A stretch of DNA of 64,000 nt from Anaerolineae bacterium (GTDB lineage: Bacteria > Chloroflexota > Anaerolineae > 4572-78 > J111), in NCBI GenBank assembly GCA_022071955.1, contig JAJVIM010000001.1, forward strand, positions 62,001-126,000, read 5' to 3'. Under the pieces are notes generated by a model. That model saw only the letters and a list, made by a program, of their open reading frames with translations, made no database searches and had not been told where the DNA came from. The position numbers and the translations under genes are program-made. Shown one piece after another: positions 50,123 to 61,100 of this stretch. Position 1 is the stretch's first letter. Each line of letters opens with the position of its first letter.

Positions 50123-51282
50123 CACGCAAGAAAGTGCTGATAGTAATGGGCCCCATCATTCGTGGTGGGGCCGAGTTACAGGTTTTTGAGATAGTTCGCC
50201 ACTTGGATCATGATAAATTTGACCCTATTATTTGTTCTGTTAGCTACAAGCCCAGCATAATGCTGAATAACGAGCTTGTCGAGAGATCCCTACAGGATGT
50301 TGATTTATATCATCGGTTTAAAGATTTGGGCATTACTTTGTACGAACTTAACCGCTATTCGGTTTATGATTTACGGGGAGTTAAACAAATTGCCGAAATC
50401 GTCCGTCATGAGCAAATCGACCTGATTCATGTTAACCTGGTAATTTGGGGGCAGTTAGCCGGCCTACTTACCAAAATCCCTACTATACCGCATGTTCGCT
50501 CTGAACTGGAATGGCCCGATATCCCCAGACTGGCCTATTGGGGAAACTATGCCACCCATCGTTGGTTTAAGGTGGTCATTGCGGTTAGTGAAGCGGTAAA
50601 GTCACAAGTGGTCAGCCGCTGGCATGTAAAAGCAGAACGTATTCAAGTTGTCCATTCGGGGATTGACCTGAGTCGTTTTAATCCTGACCAGGTTCAAGGA
50701 GTAACTGAATTGCGGCAAAGCCTGGGAATTAAGCCAGACGAAAAAATTATAATCCGGGTAGCCAATGCCAGAGAGGCTAAAGGGTTAAGTGACTACGTTG
50801 ATTTGGCCGCTATAATCTGCCAGCAGCGCTCAGATATACGCTTTTTGTTAGTGGGTGACGGTGAGTTATTACCTCAGTTGAAATATCAGGCACAAAAACT
50901 GGATTTGGGAGATCGTCTGTTATTTTTGGGTCGGCGCGGTAATGTGCCTCAACTGCTGGCTATGTCTGATGTTTTTGTGTCTACTTCGCTAAAAGAAGCC
51001 AGCCCCGGTTCAATGAAAGAGGCAATGGCGATACGGTTGCCTGTGGTAGCTACTGATGTGGGAGGGCACCCGGAAATAATTAAAGAAGCATATAATGGTT
51101 TTTTGGTTCCATCGAAAAATCCACATGCAATGGCTGAAAAAGTAAACTGGTTGTTGAATCACTCGGCTGAAGCTCAAACTATGGGGCAGAATGGTCGAAA
51201 AATTGTGGCTGCCCAATTTACCAACCAACATATGGTTAAGGGGGTAGAGCGAGCGTATTCTACCGCCTTGAGTATGAGTTAA
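50119..51282 (+). CDS. GT4 glycosyltransferase 3
   Basis: 387 residues from the ATG at 50119, which overlaps the previous stop by ATGA; the open frame reaches 84 bases further upstream but inside the prior gene. N-terminal domain: VLIVMGPIIRGGAELQVFEIVRHLDHDKFDPIICSV, with IDLIHVNLVIWGQLAGLL. Donor domain: EKIIIRVANAREAKGLSDYVDLA, FLLVGDGELLPQLKYQAQKL and the nucleotide-sugar site SLKEASPGSMKEAMAIRLPVVATDVGGHPE. The first Glu of E-x7-E is kept. It closely follows GT4-2, so the two probably act in sequence. Confidence 0.92.
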   Translation: MTRKKVLIVMGPIIRGGAELQVFEIVRHLDHDKFDPIICSVSYKPSIMLNNELVERSLQDVDLYHRFKDLGITLYELNRYSVYDLRGVKQIAEIVRHEQIDLIHVNLVIWGQLAGLLTKIPTIPHVRSELEWPDIPRLAYWGNYATHRWFKVVIAVSEAVKSQVVSRWHVKAERIQVVHSGIDLSRFNPDQVQGVTELRQSLGIKPDEKIIIRVANAREAKGLSDYVDLAAIICQQRSDIRFLLVGDGELLPQLKYQAQKLDLGDRLLFLGRRGNVPQLLAMSDVFVSTSLKEASPGSMKEAMAIRLPVVATDVGGHPEIIKEAYNGFLVPSKNPHAMAEKVNWLLNHSAEAQTMGQNGRKIVAAQFTNQHMVKGVERAYSTALSMS

Positions 51283-51293
51283 GGGAGAATCTT

Positions 51294-52094
51294 GTGTCAA
51301 AACATGATGTGCTAACCCAGCGAGAATTGCTCAATTACCAGCCTGGTGCAGCAACGTTATGGTATCTTGAAAAATATCGCCAGCAAAATGCTCTAAATAA
51401 AGAAGATTTGAATGTGTTGGATTGGGGATGTGGGCGCGGCCGTTCGGTGGCCTATTTAAGAGAGCAGGGTTATAACGCCTATGGTGTAGATATTGATCCT
51501 GATGTTATAGCCAAGGGACGACCATTTTTTGAAGAACGGGGAGAAACTGCCGAACAGATATTGACGTTATTTGATGGCGCTGGAAATACCTGTTTTGCTG
51601 ATAAATTTTTCCACGTGACCTTTTCCGAGGCAGTATTTGAGCATGTAAGAAACCTGACATTAGTTGCCAATGAACTGAAGCGCGTGACGCGATCAGGCGG
51701 CATTGGTATACATTCTTTTCCCGCCCACCGACATTTTATCGAAGCCCATTTACACATGCCATTAGTTCATTGGCTACCCAAGAATCATCTGCGCCGACAA
51801 TTAATTAACTTATTTTTGCATTTGGGATTTGATCCTGATTGGCCAGAAGCAAAGAACTGTAGTATGCAGGACAAAGTAACTTTATACCATCAATATAGCA
51901 TTGATAAGACATACTATCGCAAGCCGGTTGTTATTAAACGAATCCTGGAGCAAAATGACTTTACAGTTGAAGTAGTTACAATTGACCATCCAAAATTAAA
52001 ACAATATCGATTGGCAAATAGCCCTTTGCGAACGATTTTTAACTGGGTGTTTAGCAACTTTTTTTTGGTGGTTTTATTGGTTGTTAAACGATAG
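51294..52094 (+). CDS. SAM-dependent methyltransferase 2
   Basis: 266 residues from a GTG with GGGAG upstream, 11 bases after GT4-3. Motif I is VLDWGCGRGRSVAYLREQG, then YGVDIDPDVI (motif II acidic). FFHVTFSEAVFEHVRNLTLVANELKRVTRSGGIGIHSFPAHRHFIEAHLHMPLVHWLPKNHLRRQ has an extended C-terminal part often seen in sugar methyltransferases, and a C-terminal hydrophobic helix (NWVFSNFFLVVLLVV) suggests membrane binding. The 71-base gap to the flippase gene has no recognised site. Confidence 0.88.
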   Translation: MSKHDVLTQRELLNYQPGAATLWYLEKYRQQNALNKEDLNVLDWGCGRGRSVAYLREQGYNAYGVDIDPDVIAKGRPFFEERGETAEQILTLFDGAGNTCFADKFFHVTFSEAVFEHVRNLTLVANELKRVTRSGGIGIHSFPAHRHFIEAHLHMPLVHWLPKNHLRRQLINLFLHLGFDPDWPEAKNCSMQDKVTLYHQYSIDKTYYRKPVVIKRILEQNDFTVEVVTIDHPKLKQYRLANSPLRTIFNWVFSNFFLVVLLVVKR

Positions 52095-52165
52095 TAAGCA
52101 GCAATATACTTTGTAACACGCTGATAGAAAGTGTTGCAAGGTATATTTTATGGAGTTCTTCGTAC

Positions 52166-53500
52166 GTGATCAGGTCTGTCCAGTTATTTCTTTTGCGTAG
52201 TCGTGAGGCACTTTCACGAGATCCCCTCTTTAAACGCTTGTTAAGAAATTCCGGTTGGTTGCTAGGTGCAAACACTAGCACAGCTTTATTTGGGTTTTTA
52301 CAAGGCATCATTGTTGCGCGCGCTCTTGGCGTCGAAAAATTAGGTGTTCTTACTCTGGTAATGAGTTATGTTACACTTATCAACCAGCTTGTAACTTCAA
52401 GGGTATGGGAGACAGCCATCAGATATGCTACACTTTATATTGAGCAGAAAAATTTTACTCACGCTACTGCTGTAATAAAACTGTGTTATGTCGTTGATAG
52501 TATCACAGGAATTTTAGCGTTTATACTGGTTTTCTTATCGGCAGAAACGGCGGCCAGGTTATTTATTAAAGATACAACGGCTACAAGTATGTTGCATTTG
52601 TACGGTCTTTTTATACTTATATCGATCCCGGTAGATACTTCATCAGCCTTGCTTCGAATTGGGAACCGTTTTCGTTGGCTGAGCTATCAAGAAACCGGCG
52701 TTGCCGTAGCAAAGCTGATACTGGCGTCGATAGCTTTGTTTTTTGGAATGGGAGTGACTGGCGTTTTGGGCGCGTATTTAATAGCAGCTTGGTTGGGGTT
52801 ATTAGCATTACTGTTTTTTTCCTACACAACCTTTACCGAATTACAGTTGGTTAGATGGCAGCACGCGCCATTATTGTTGTTACGTAATGACCTTGGGCAG
52901 ATTGGACGTTTCATGCTTACCACTAACGGGGGAGCATTGCTCAAACTATTGCAACTGAATGCCGACACATTGCTGGTAGGTTATTGGTTATCACCCTATC
53001 AGGTGGGTTATCTTAGGGTAGCCCGGTCTATGGCCGAATTGGTAAACTTTCCGGTTGCTCCGTTTTATGCTGCCAGCTACCCAGAATTTGCCCGATTGTG
53101 GCATCAAAAAAATATTCAATCATTACAGAATCTGGTCCGTAAATCAACATTTGTAATGGGGGGTATTGGGCTGGCCGGTTTTTTGATCATCTTGCTTAAT
53201 GGTGAGTGGCTTGTCAGATTAACTGTTGGTCAAGAGTATTTACCGACACTCCCTGTGCTTTATTGGCTGGCGTTCGGAATGGCTATTGCCGTAAGTTTTA
53301 GTTTTGGCCATCCGTTGTTGTTGGCTGTTGGTAAAGCAACGTTTTCTTTTTTGGCCATGTTAGCCGGAGTTACAGTTCAGCTTTTGTTACTGATTTATCT
53401 AATCCCCAGGTATGGTGTTGTGGCGGCGGGTATAAGTTTTGCTGGATTTTATTTTGTTTGGACAATTATCGTATTATTCATGATTAGGAAAATAGAATGA
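52166..53500 (+). CDS. Lipid-linked oligosaccharide flippase (Wzx-like)
   Basis: 444 residues from a GTG with GGAG about 11 bases upstream. About 12 membrane helices in the MOP/PST layout: WLLGANTSTALFGFLQGIIVARALGVEKLGVLTLVMSYVTLINQLV at the start, then FMLTTNGGALLKLLQLNADTLLVGYWLSPYQVGYLRVARSMAELVNFPVAPFYAASYPEFARLW and the final NGEWLVRLTVGQEYLPTLPVLYWLAFGMAIA. Members flip undecaprenyl-diphosphate glycan units to the outer face. A Wzx flippase and a Wzm permease within 15 kb is unusual, since they serve alternative export routes. It overlaps the next gene by ATGA. Confidence 0.93.
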   Translation: MIRSVQLFLLRSREALSRDPLFKRLLRNSGWLLGANTSTALFGFLQGIIVARALGVEKLGVLTLVMSYVTLINQLVTSRVWETAIRYATLYIEQKNFTHATAVIKLCYVVDSITGILAFILVFLSAETAARLFIKDTTATSMLHLYGLFILISIPVDTSSALLRIGNRFRWLSYQETGVAVAKLILASIALFFGMGVTGVLGAYLIAAWLGLLALLFFSYTTFTELQLVRWQHAPLLLLRNDLGQIGRFMLTTNGGALLKLLQLNADTLLVGYWLSPYQVGYLRVARSMAELVNFPVAPFYAASYPEFARLWHQKNIQSLQNLVRKSTFVMGGIGLAGFLIILLNGEWLVRLTVGQEYLPTLPVLYWLAFGMAIAVSFSFGHPLLLAVGKATFSFLAMLAGVTVQLLLLIYLIPRYGVVAAGISFAGFYFVWTIIVLFMIRKIE

Positions 53501-54231
53501 TCAAATTATGGGATGACCCTGCTCTTGATTTTCGTCAACGTTACAAGGTGCCAGAACAATTTGTTTGGGAAGAGAATGATTTTCCACGCATCATTTTTGA
53601 TGGGTATATGCGCGTGGTATTGAGTATGCTTCCTTCGTCGCCTGCTAGGGTAATTGACATTGGTTGTGGGCCAGGGTTAGGAACTAAAATTCTTTGTGAC
53701 CATGGCTACAAAGTTACGGGAATTGACTATAGTGAACGAGGCATAGGTTTTGCTAAAATATTAGTTCCAGAAGCACATTTCTATCAAGTTGATATTCGCT
53801 TGCTCCAGGAAAACCTGCAACTCCATCATCAGTTTGATGCGGCCATACATATTGAGGTGATTGAGCATATTCCACCCGCATATCATGAATTGGTTGTTAG
53901 CAATATTCGCCAAACGTTGCGCCCATCAGGTACACTAATTATCACTGTCCCATCTTGTAATTTGCCTCTTCATTATTGGCATTATAAACACTTTAGCCAG
54001 GACGAAATCACCGGACTCCTTACAAACAATGGTTTCGCCGTGAAAAAAATTATTCACCAACAACGTTTAGGTATAATAAATTCTCCGTACTTGTGGGCAT
54101 TGGCAAGTAACCGGGTTTATGATTTGCGGTTTGTGCGTTATTTAAGACGGTATATGTTTTTGAAATGGTTTAATACCACAGATGACCCTGCTAAAGCTGG
54201 CCGACTTGTTATTCAGGCTGAGGCCTTATAA
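53497..54231 (+). CDS. SAM-dependent methyltransferase 3
   Basis: 244 residues from an ATG overlapping the flippase stop. Motif I is VIDIGCGPGLGTKILCDHGYKVTGIDYSERGI, followed by FDAAIHIEVIEHIPPAYHELVVSNIRQTLRPSGTLIITVPSCN, the Methyltransf_11/25 pattern. A long N-terminal lead (1-45) with DDPALDFRQRYKVPEQFVW has no clear homology. Probably another glycan methylase; the acceptor is unknown. Confidence 0.88.
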   Translation: MIKLWDDPALDFRQRYKVPEQFVWEENDFPRIIFDGYMRVVLSMLPSSPARVIDIGCGPGLGTKILCDHGYKVTGIDYSERGIGFAKILVPEAHFYQVDIRLLQENLQLHHQFDAAIHIEVIEHIPPAYHELVVSNIRQTLRPSGTLIITVPSCNLPLHYWHYKHFSQDEITGLLTNNGFAVKKIIHQQRLGIINSPYLWALASNRVYDLRFVRYLRRYMFLKWFNTTDDPAKAGRLVIQAEAL

Positions 54232-54247
54232 TTGCCAAAGGTAATTA

Positions 54248-54952
54248 ATGTCGAATATTGCAAAGTCTACAATTGAACCTTCCATCAAGACTGAAACCAT
54301 TTATCAAAAATTGGTGTACTTGATGGCTAATAGTATTACTCGCCAGGGTGTTGATGCATTTGTAAAACAACACATCCGGTCAATAAAGCCGGGAATGGTG
54401 TTAAATCTTGGGTCTGGCTCTAGGAGAATTTTTCCAAAAACACCGGCAGGTGTTAAAGAAATTGGGTTAGATATTATCGCCCGCCCTACCACTTTGGCTT
54501 TGGGTGATAGCCACCAACTTCCTCTAAAAGATCAGACTTTTTCGGCTATTGTGGCTCGAGAGGTGCTAGAACATTTCCACGATCCAGATGCGGCAGTTGA
54601 GGAGATGCATCGTTTACTCATTAATGGTGGTAAAGTAATACTCACAACCCGGTTTCTATTTCCCGTTCATGACGCGCCGCATGATTATTTTCGATTTACC
54701 GATTATGGGTTGCGCTACTTATTTAGGGATTTTTCTAAGGTTCAGATTGTTGCCCAAGATCATTCAATTGTTGCTGTAGCAGTGGTATTGGCACGCCTGG
54801 CTTTAGAAGGTCCCCCAAATTTATTCCGTGCTGTTATGAATTTTATTGTGGTTCTTTTTGCACTTGTGTTGTTCTTCTCTGAAAAAATTGGTCACATAAT
54901 TTGGCCAAGTAAAAATTTTTCCAGTGGTTATTTTGTTGTCGCTATTAAATAA
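54248..54952 (+). CDS. SAM-dependent methyltransferase 4
   Basis: 234 residues. Motif I is MVLNLGSGSRRIF, less canonical than in its neighbours, then IGLDIIARPTTLALGDSHQLPLKDQTFSAIVAREVLEHFHDPDAAVEEMHRLLINGGKVILTTRF, which places it in the Methyltransf_11 family. A C-terminal membrane helix (about 195-220, NLFRAVMNFIVVLFALVLFFSEKIG) would tether it to the membrane where lipid-linked glycans are built. AAAGG is upstream of the ATG, 16 bases after the previous gene. Confidence 0.86.
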   Translation: MSNIAKSTIEPSIKTETIYQKLVYLMANSITRQGVDAFVKQHIRSIKPGMVLNLGSGSRRIFPKTPAGVKEIGLDIIARPTTLALGDSHQLPLKDQTFSAIVAREVLEHFHDPDAAVEEMHRLLINGGKVILTTRFLFPVHDAPHDYFRFTDYGLRYLFRDFSKVQIVAQDHSIVAVAVVLARLALEGPPNLFRAVMNFIVVLFALVLFFSEKIGHIIWPSKNFSSGYFVVAIK

Positions 54953-54975
54953 ATATTTTTAAGGACTAGCCTTGT

Positions 54976-56877
54976 ATGTGTGGGATCTTTGGTGTTGTCC
55001 AGTCAAACAATGATATAAATGAGCACTTTTTTGCTAATGCACTTAATACAATTGCTCATCGCGGACCAGATGACAGCGGGCTTAAGATTTGGCAAGATCA
55101 TAAAGTAGGGTTGGGGCATCGTCGGTTAGCAATTATTGATTTAAGTCCAGCTGGTCGTAATCCAATGACCAATGAAGATGGAACAATTTGGATTACCTTT
55201 AATGGAGAAATCTACAATTATAAGGAATTGCGAAGCGAATTAGAGAGTGTAGGTCATCGATTTAAATCAAATACAGATACCGAAGTAATTATTCATGCCT
55301 ATGAAGAATGGGGCGATAATCATATACAGCGTTTGCGTGGTATGTTTGCCTATGCTCTTTATGATCGGCGGATCAAAAAAGATACTTCCCCCGCCAGGAG
55401 AGAGATGGCGTTTCGTTTGCTTTTGGTCCGTGATAGGCTGGGTATAAAACCCCTCAACTACTATTGGGATGGACAGACATTTCTTTTTTCCTCAGAGACC
55501 AAGGCTATATTAGCTTACCCAGGCACAAACCACTCAATTGATCGCAGCGCTATTTTTGATTATTTAACAATTTTATACATCCCGGCACCTAAAACGGCAT
55601 ATCAACATATAAGAAAACTTCCATCTGGGCACTGTTTAATGTTTGATAGCGAATTGGGCGAGTTCCCGCAACCCAAAGTCCAGCGTTATTGGGAGTTCAA
55701 TGTAGGGCAAGAGCAACGGTGTACCCAAGCAGAAGCAATTGAAACAACCAGAGATCATTTATTAGACTCGGTACGTGCTCATTTGGTGAGTGATGTACCT
55801 GTCGGTCTGTTTTTGAGCGGAGGAGTGGACTCTAGTTCAATTCTAGCTTTAACCGCCGATATTCAATCTGACCAGTTGTTTACATTCTCAATAGGGTTTG
55901 ATGTAACTGCGCATTCAGAAACAAACTATGCGCGTATTATGTCTACCGCCATTCAAACAAAGCATCAAGAAGATATTTTGTCACAGAACTCTTTGAAGAT
56001 GGTCTTACCTCACGTAGTCTGGATGTATGACGAACCTTTTGCAGATAGTTCCGCTATTCCAACCTATGCAGTATCAAGGCTGGCCAAAAAAAATGTTAAG
56101 GTTGTTTTGTCTGGTGATGGTGGTGATGAAGTATTTGCTGGGTACAACTGGTATGGCAACTGGCTAAGACAGCAAAAGTTAAGAGCAATCCCGGCAACGA
56201 TTCGTGAGCTTATTCTGGGAAAAATGGGCAATGTATGGCCGCAGCAAGTGAGAGGAGCTAGCCTTAAACAATTTCTAGAGGATTTCACTTATTCGCCTTT
56301 TGAGCAATATGCTCGCCAACTAGAGACATTTTCTCCAATTGAAAAGAGGCAGCTATTAAAATTGAATTGGGCCAAAGAATTTGCCGATTATGATGACTAT
56401 TGGTTTTTAAGACAATATTGGCGCTCAGATGTGGATCCAATCACTCGAGTACAATATCTTGATTTGAAGACTTTCTTGGTAGATGATATTCTCACAAAGG
56501 TAGACCGGGCCAGCATGGCTGTATCCCTTGAGGTACGACCTCCTTTGCTAGACCATAATCTTGTGGAGTTCATATTTCGTATTCCGAGTGACTTGCGTAC
56601 TAAGAATTCTGAGCAAAAGTATTTGCTAAAACAGGCCATGAAGCACAGTTTGCCTAGCGAAATTCTCAACCGCAAGAAAAAGGGTTTTAGTTCACCACTT
56701 TATAAATGGATTGAAAAGGAGTTTGCTTGGACTCAGAACCAATTAACATCGGGCGTATTGGCCAAGGAAGGCATAATTGACCCGGCTTATGTGAAGAAAC
56801 TGGCGCCTTTTTATAAAGGCGGTAAATGCCACTGGGGGTTGCTTGTGTTGGAGCAATGGTTTCAAGCTAACTTATGA
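54976..56877 (+). CDS. asnB: Asparagine synthase (glutamine-hydrolysing) / sugar amidotransferase AsnB-type
   Basis: 633 residues. The N-terminal class II glutaminase has catalytic Cys2 (MCGIFGVVQSN), RGPDDSG and GHRRLAIIDLSPAGRNPM. The C-terminal synthetase has the PP-loop GLFLSGGVDSSSIL (about 275-288) and VVLSGDGGDEVFAGYNWY, with EVRPPLLDHNLVEF near the end. True AsnB makes asparagine. In polysaccharide loci closely related proteins (WbpS-like) instead amidate uronic acids, which is likely here because the gene lies among glycosyltransferases and overlaps GT4-4 by ATGA. The sequence does not tell the two activities apart. Confidence 0.92.
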   Translation: MCGIFGVVQSNNDINEHFFANALNTIAHRGPDDSGLKIWQDHKVGLGHRRLAIIDLSPAGRNPMTNEDGTIWITFNGEIYNYKELRSELESVGHRFKSNTDTEVIIHAYEEWGDNHIQRLRGMFAYALYDRRIKKDTSPARREMAFRLLLVRDRLGIKPLNYYWDGQTFLFSSETKAILAYPGTNHSIDRSAIFDYLTILYIPAPKTAYQHIRKLPSGHCLMFDSELGEFPQPKVQRYWEFNVGQEQRCTQAEAIETTRDHLLDSVRAHLVSDVPVGLFLSGGVDSSSILALTADIQSDQLFTFSIGFDVTAHSETNYARIMSTAIQTKHQEDILSQNSLKMVLPHVVWMYDEPFADSSAIPTYAVSRLAKKNVKVVLSGDGGDEVFAGYNWYGNWLRQQKLRAIPATIRELILGKMGNVWPQQVRGASLKQFLEDFTYSPFEQYARQLETFSPIEKRQLLKLNWAKEFADYDDYWFLRQYWRSDVDPITRVQYLDLKTFLVDDILTKVDRASMAVSLEVRPPLLDHNLVEFIFRIPSDLRTKNSEQKYLLKQAMKHSLPSEILNRKKKGFSSPLYKWIEKEFAWTQNQLTSGVLAKEGIIDPAYVKKLAPFYKGGKCHWGLLVLEQWFQANL

Positions 56878-58106
56878 TTATCGACCCGGCTTCAATTATT
56901 TCTGACCCAAAATATTATCACAAACAGCGTTGTTTTTCCAAACGATTGGTTTATATTTCCGGCTCCACTATCCCTTCTCGGAGTGCCAACAGTCTACAAA
57001 CTATGCTAATGTGCCAGGCCTTCGCCCGGTTGGGGTTAATAGTTGACCTCATTACCCCTATCAAATTATGGCATTATTGGAAAAATCGAAATGAAAATTG
57101 CTATCAATACTATGACGTAGATCAAGATTTTACTATTACCTATATTCCATTTCCTAGCCCGCATCTGTTGACCTCTTTTGATACATTTACTTTTTACCTG
57201 GGAGCTGATCAATTTGCAGCTTGGTTGGTTCATCAACGTAAGGCAGATATTTGTTATACGCGTGAAATGCGTGTTGCTTGGACAACCGTAGCATCACAAA
57301 TCCCCACCATTTATGAGTGCCATTATCCGCCACCGACACAGGCCAAAGCGCAGAAATTGGCTTTGGCAGCCGAACAGAGCTCTATGCTTGCAGTTGTAGC
57401 TATTTCGGCAGCCTTGCGAGATTTGTTAATCTCAACGGGGGTTCCCGCCGAAAAAATTATCGTAGCCCACGACGGAGTAGACTTGTCTCGTTACAATCCA
57501 ACTCTAACCCGGGACGATGCCCGCCAACTATTAGGGTTACCTTTACAAAAGAAAATTGCGGTGTATGCCGGACATCTCTTTTATTGGAGTAATAAAGGTG
57601 ACGGTAAAGGTACTAACCATATCATTGAAAGTGCAGCTTTGCACCCTGATGTGTTATTCTTAATAGTGGGCGGCTGGGGCGAGCATATTGACCGGGCTCG
57701 CAACCTGACTAGTGGTCTTGAAAATATCCAATTTATAGGTTTTGTACAAAACAAACTGGTGCCTCTTTATTTGGCGGCAGCCGATGTTTTGTTGATGCCT
57801 TATACTTGGGATTTACCTATTGCTGGTTATTTTTCGCCGTTGAAAATGTTCGAATATATGGCTTCAGGTAGGCCCATAATTGCGTCTTGTTTGCCTACAA
57901 TCCAAGAAGTGCTAACGAATGGTGAAAACGCTATTTTGGTTCAACCGGGAAGTACGGCACAATTGGCCAAAGGAATCAACACAGTGTTGGAAAATCCAGA
58001 CTTAGCCATTCGCTTGGGACTGCAAGCTTACCAGAGTGTGTTGAAATACACCTGGGAAAAAAGAGCGGAACAAATTATACGTTCTGTTTGTGTAAATTCT
58101 ATTTAA
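56874..58106 (+). CDS. GT4 glycosyltransferase 4
   Basis: 410 residues from an ATG overlapping asnB (ATGA). The N-terminal domain RLVYISGSTIPSRSANSLQTMLMCQAFARLG has the 'SRSANSLQ' acceptor motif of the WbpX/GT4 family, and the donor domain starts KKIAVYAGHLFYWSNKGDGKGT. The nucleotide-sugar site is DVLLMPYTWDLPIAGYFSPLKMFEYMASGRPIIA. It overlaps the following giant gene by 19 bases in another frame if that gene starts at its GTG. It is likely the fourth transferase of the repeat unit or a side-branch enzyme. Confidence 0.9.
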   Translation: MIIDPASIISDPKYYHKQRCFSKRLVYISGSTIPSRSANSLQTMLMCQAFARLGLIVDLITPIKLWHYWKNRNENCYQYYDVDQDFTITYIPFPSPHLLTSFDTFTFYLGADQFAAWLVHQRKADICYTREMRVAWTTVASQIPTIYECHYPPPTQAKAQKLALAAEQSSMLAVVAISAALRDLLISTGVPAEKIIVAHDGVDLSRYNPTLTRDDARQLLGLPLQKKIAVYAGHLFYWSNKGDGKGTNHIIESAALHPDVLFLIVGGWGEHIDRARNLTSGLENIQFIGFVQNKLVPLYLAAADVLLMPYTWDLPIAGYFSPLKMFEYMASGRPIIASCLPTIQEVLTNGENAILVQPGSTAQLAKGINTVLENPDLAIRLGLQAYQSVLKYTWEKRAEQIIRSVCVNSI

Positions 58107-61100
58107 TCGGGTTCTTGCTTTCCATGATATTTTTTAATGGGATATACATTAGAAAGGTTAGATGGCTGTTCGGGGTGGTGTTGGTGTCGTCTATCTTTTT
58201 GGGTACTATTGTTATAGAAACAACCTCACCATTATTGCTTCAAGGCGTTGTTTATCTTGCCCTCCTCCCAGGCTGGAGTATCTATCTGACTTTTATGAAG
58301 AATACAAACGATATCCCCACGCTATGGCAAGTTAGTGTTGGAGCACTGATTGTTTTATCATTGACCGCCTGTATGTTGATCTTCATCAACCCTAAACGCT
58401 ATAGTTTCTCTCAAAAACAAACCTTTTGGTTGGTTGTTGGATTGCATATAGGTATTCTCTTTCTGTTGATTCTACCGTTACTATCATTAAAGGCGGTTGA
58501 GCTTAACCCCGATGCCGTCACGTATATGACTTGGGCATTGAATTTAGCAAAGGGTCACGGCTATACCGAACTAGAAGAAATGGTAACGCGTCGGGGTCCC
58601 GTGCATGCCTTTATGTTGGCAATTCCATTTTGGTTATTTTCACCTTCGCCAGATGCAGGGTTGATAACATCCAAATTGGTGGGTATTTTAAACATAGCAC
58701 TCATATATTGGATGGGTATTGTACTTTTCAAAAATCATTGGGCCGGGTTCATCGGATCGTTGTTGGTCATTAGTTGTGAAGCAATGATGACCCAGTTCTT
58801 CTCCTTGCAAATGCTCGATGGCACGTTGGCCTTGTTTGTTAATCTTAGTCTATTAACATTTTATTTGGCATTAGAGCGCAAAAATTACTGGTTATTTGCA
58901 TTGGTGGGCTTTTTTCAGGGAATTGCCATTCTCACCAAAGAACTGGGAGTAATTTGGGTAGCTCTGCCCTGGATTTTCTTAATATTTAGCCCCCGGTGGT
59001 ATTCGGCAAAGAATTTTATCGGTCTTTGGTTAATGACCTTGGTATTGATATTTACGTTATACCCTTGGTTTGCTTATGTATTTCAAGTTAGCGGTCAACT
59101 GTTTTTCCTTAGAGAAGGCCAAAATATCTTAGCATTGCTTACTGGATTTCATCTAGGACTCCTGATTTATATTATCAGTGGTATATATGCGCTTCAAAAA
59201 CGAGATGCCATTTCAAAGTTCTTTTCAGAGTTAGATACTTATCAACAGAAATCAATACAAACCGGAATTAAGACACTTGGTTTCATTTTGTTGGCAACAA
59301 GTATCGCCAGCATAATTTACTATTTTTGGGGTAATATCTCAAAATTAACCTTGCCAGAGGTTATACAATATTTCCAGATCATTATGTTTCCGGTGTTAGG
59401 GAGTTTGTTTTGGATTATATTACTGGCTTGGGGTGTGACGCTGGTATTCGCTCAACGTAGTGACCCTCATCGTTTATTGGCAATTATGTTTTTGCTGACC
59501 ATACCAATTTTTCTCATGCTCAGCCAACGCGGATGGCAGTCTCGAAACTTTTTCGGAATTTTTTTATTATCATATCTCTTACTGGGACATTACTTAGCAG
59601 CAAGTATTCATTGGTTAGCGCGATCAGGTAATGCTACTTCTAAGCATTTATTGTATGTTAAAAATATGGTAGTTGTAGTAAGTTTAGCATTGTTAATTAC
59701 CGGATCAGTCAATTCCATAACCAGCCAAGTTATCGCTAATAAACTGCAACAAGAAAAATATGGGGACCAAGTATTGTTACGGGACTGGAAAGGGCAGCTT
59801 TCTGCCGCTACAGCCAGTTGGATTACTAATCACGTTGAAGCGGGTGAGTCTATAGTTGCATTTACAGAGGCTTGGCCGTCATTAACTTATTTTTTGCTTC
59901 GAGGACAATACCCCTTCTATGCAGTCCCTTATGAACGGATGAATGCCAACCAATTTTCTAACTACCTTTTAGATAATCCCAATGCTAATATTTTCTATAT
60001 TCAGCACGCGCGGGATTATTACCCGATTTTTGACATTTATCTAGAGCAAGAGCTATACCGATCATTACGTCAGCACCAAGCCAGATATATTATTCTCGGT
60101 GGCAAACATATGTCGCTTATGGGTACCACCGATTTTTTTGAACTTCACCCGGCATTTAAACAAGTTTTTGAGATAGAGAGCGGGTGGTATGGAGAGGTGA
60201 TTTATGAAGTAGATCTTGCGGCATTAAATAGATGTGCCTTTTGCCCGGTAGTCATTGACGATTGGTCGTATCTCCATTTCCAAGAAATAGCCAATAAAGA
60301 GGGCTTCAATAATCAATATTTGGATCAAATACTTCAGTCGTCGCTGACAATTTCTTTTCAGCCAAATGTTTTTACAGGTATAACAATAGCTAATAACCTA
60401 GACAAATTGAATTCTCTCGACTCGCTGGGATTATTGCAAGACATCACATTGTATCTGGAAAAACTAAAAGAATTATCGCACCGACCACCAGAGCAAGCAC
60501 TGCTTGCCGATGTGTATAAACAAGTTGGCTATAAACATAAAAGTTTGGGAAACAAACCGTATGCGCTTATCGCGTTTGAACGTGCAGTTTTTTTAACTCC
60601 AGCCTTAAGACCAACCCTTGACAAAGAAATACAAACCTTGAGTGTTGAATTAATAGACTATTATTCACACGGAAAAGGCACAAATGAATCACTGCCCCCA
60701 GTTATTGCGCGACTTCTCCCGGTTGTGGCTGTAGCTGTTGCCCAAGAACGTGGTCAAGACATAGTTGTTGATCTAGCAGATAATTACAATTACATCACCC
60801 AAATAATCTCTGATCCGGTCCTAAAAAAAGATGAGGATAAATTTTCTGTAATGCTGGATTATATCCGTAAAATGAATTCTGATGATATACGGATTAGACA
60901 ATTATTGGCAGCGGCTTATGTAGATTTGGCAATTGATTACCTCAAGCCGGGGGAAATTCTTGACCAGACAGAGCGGGTTAATAAAGCAATAATTTCTTTT
61001 CAAACTGCAATTAGTTTGGTGCCAAATCGGTGGGATATGCGTGCTGATGTAATAAATGGATATATTACTATTGGCGATCGTTTTTTTGCCGGCTATCTTC

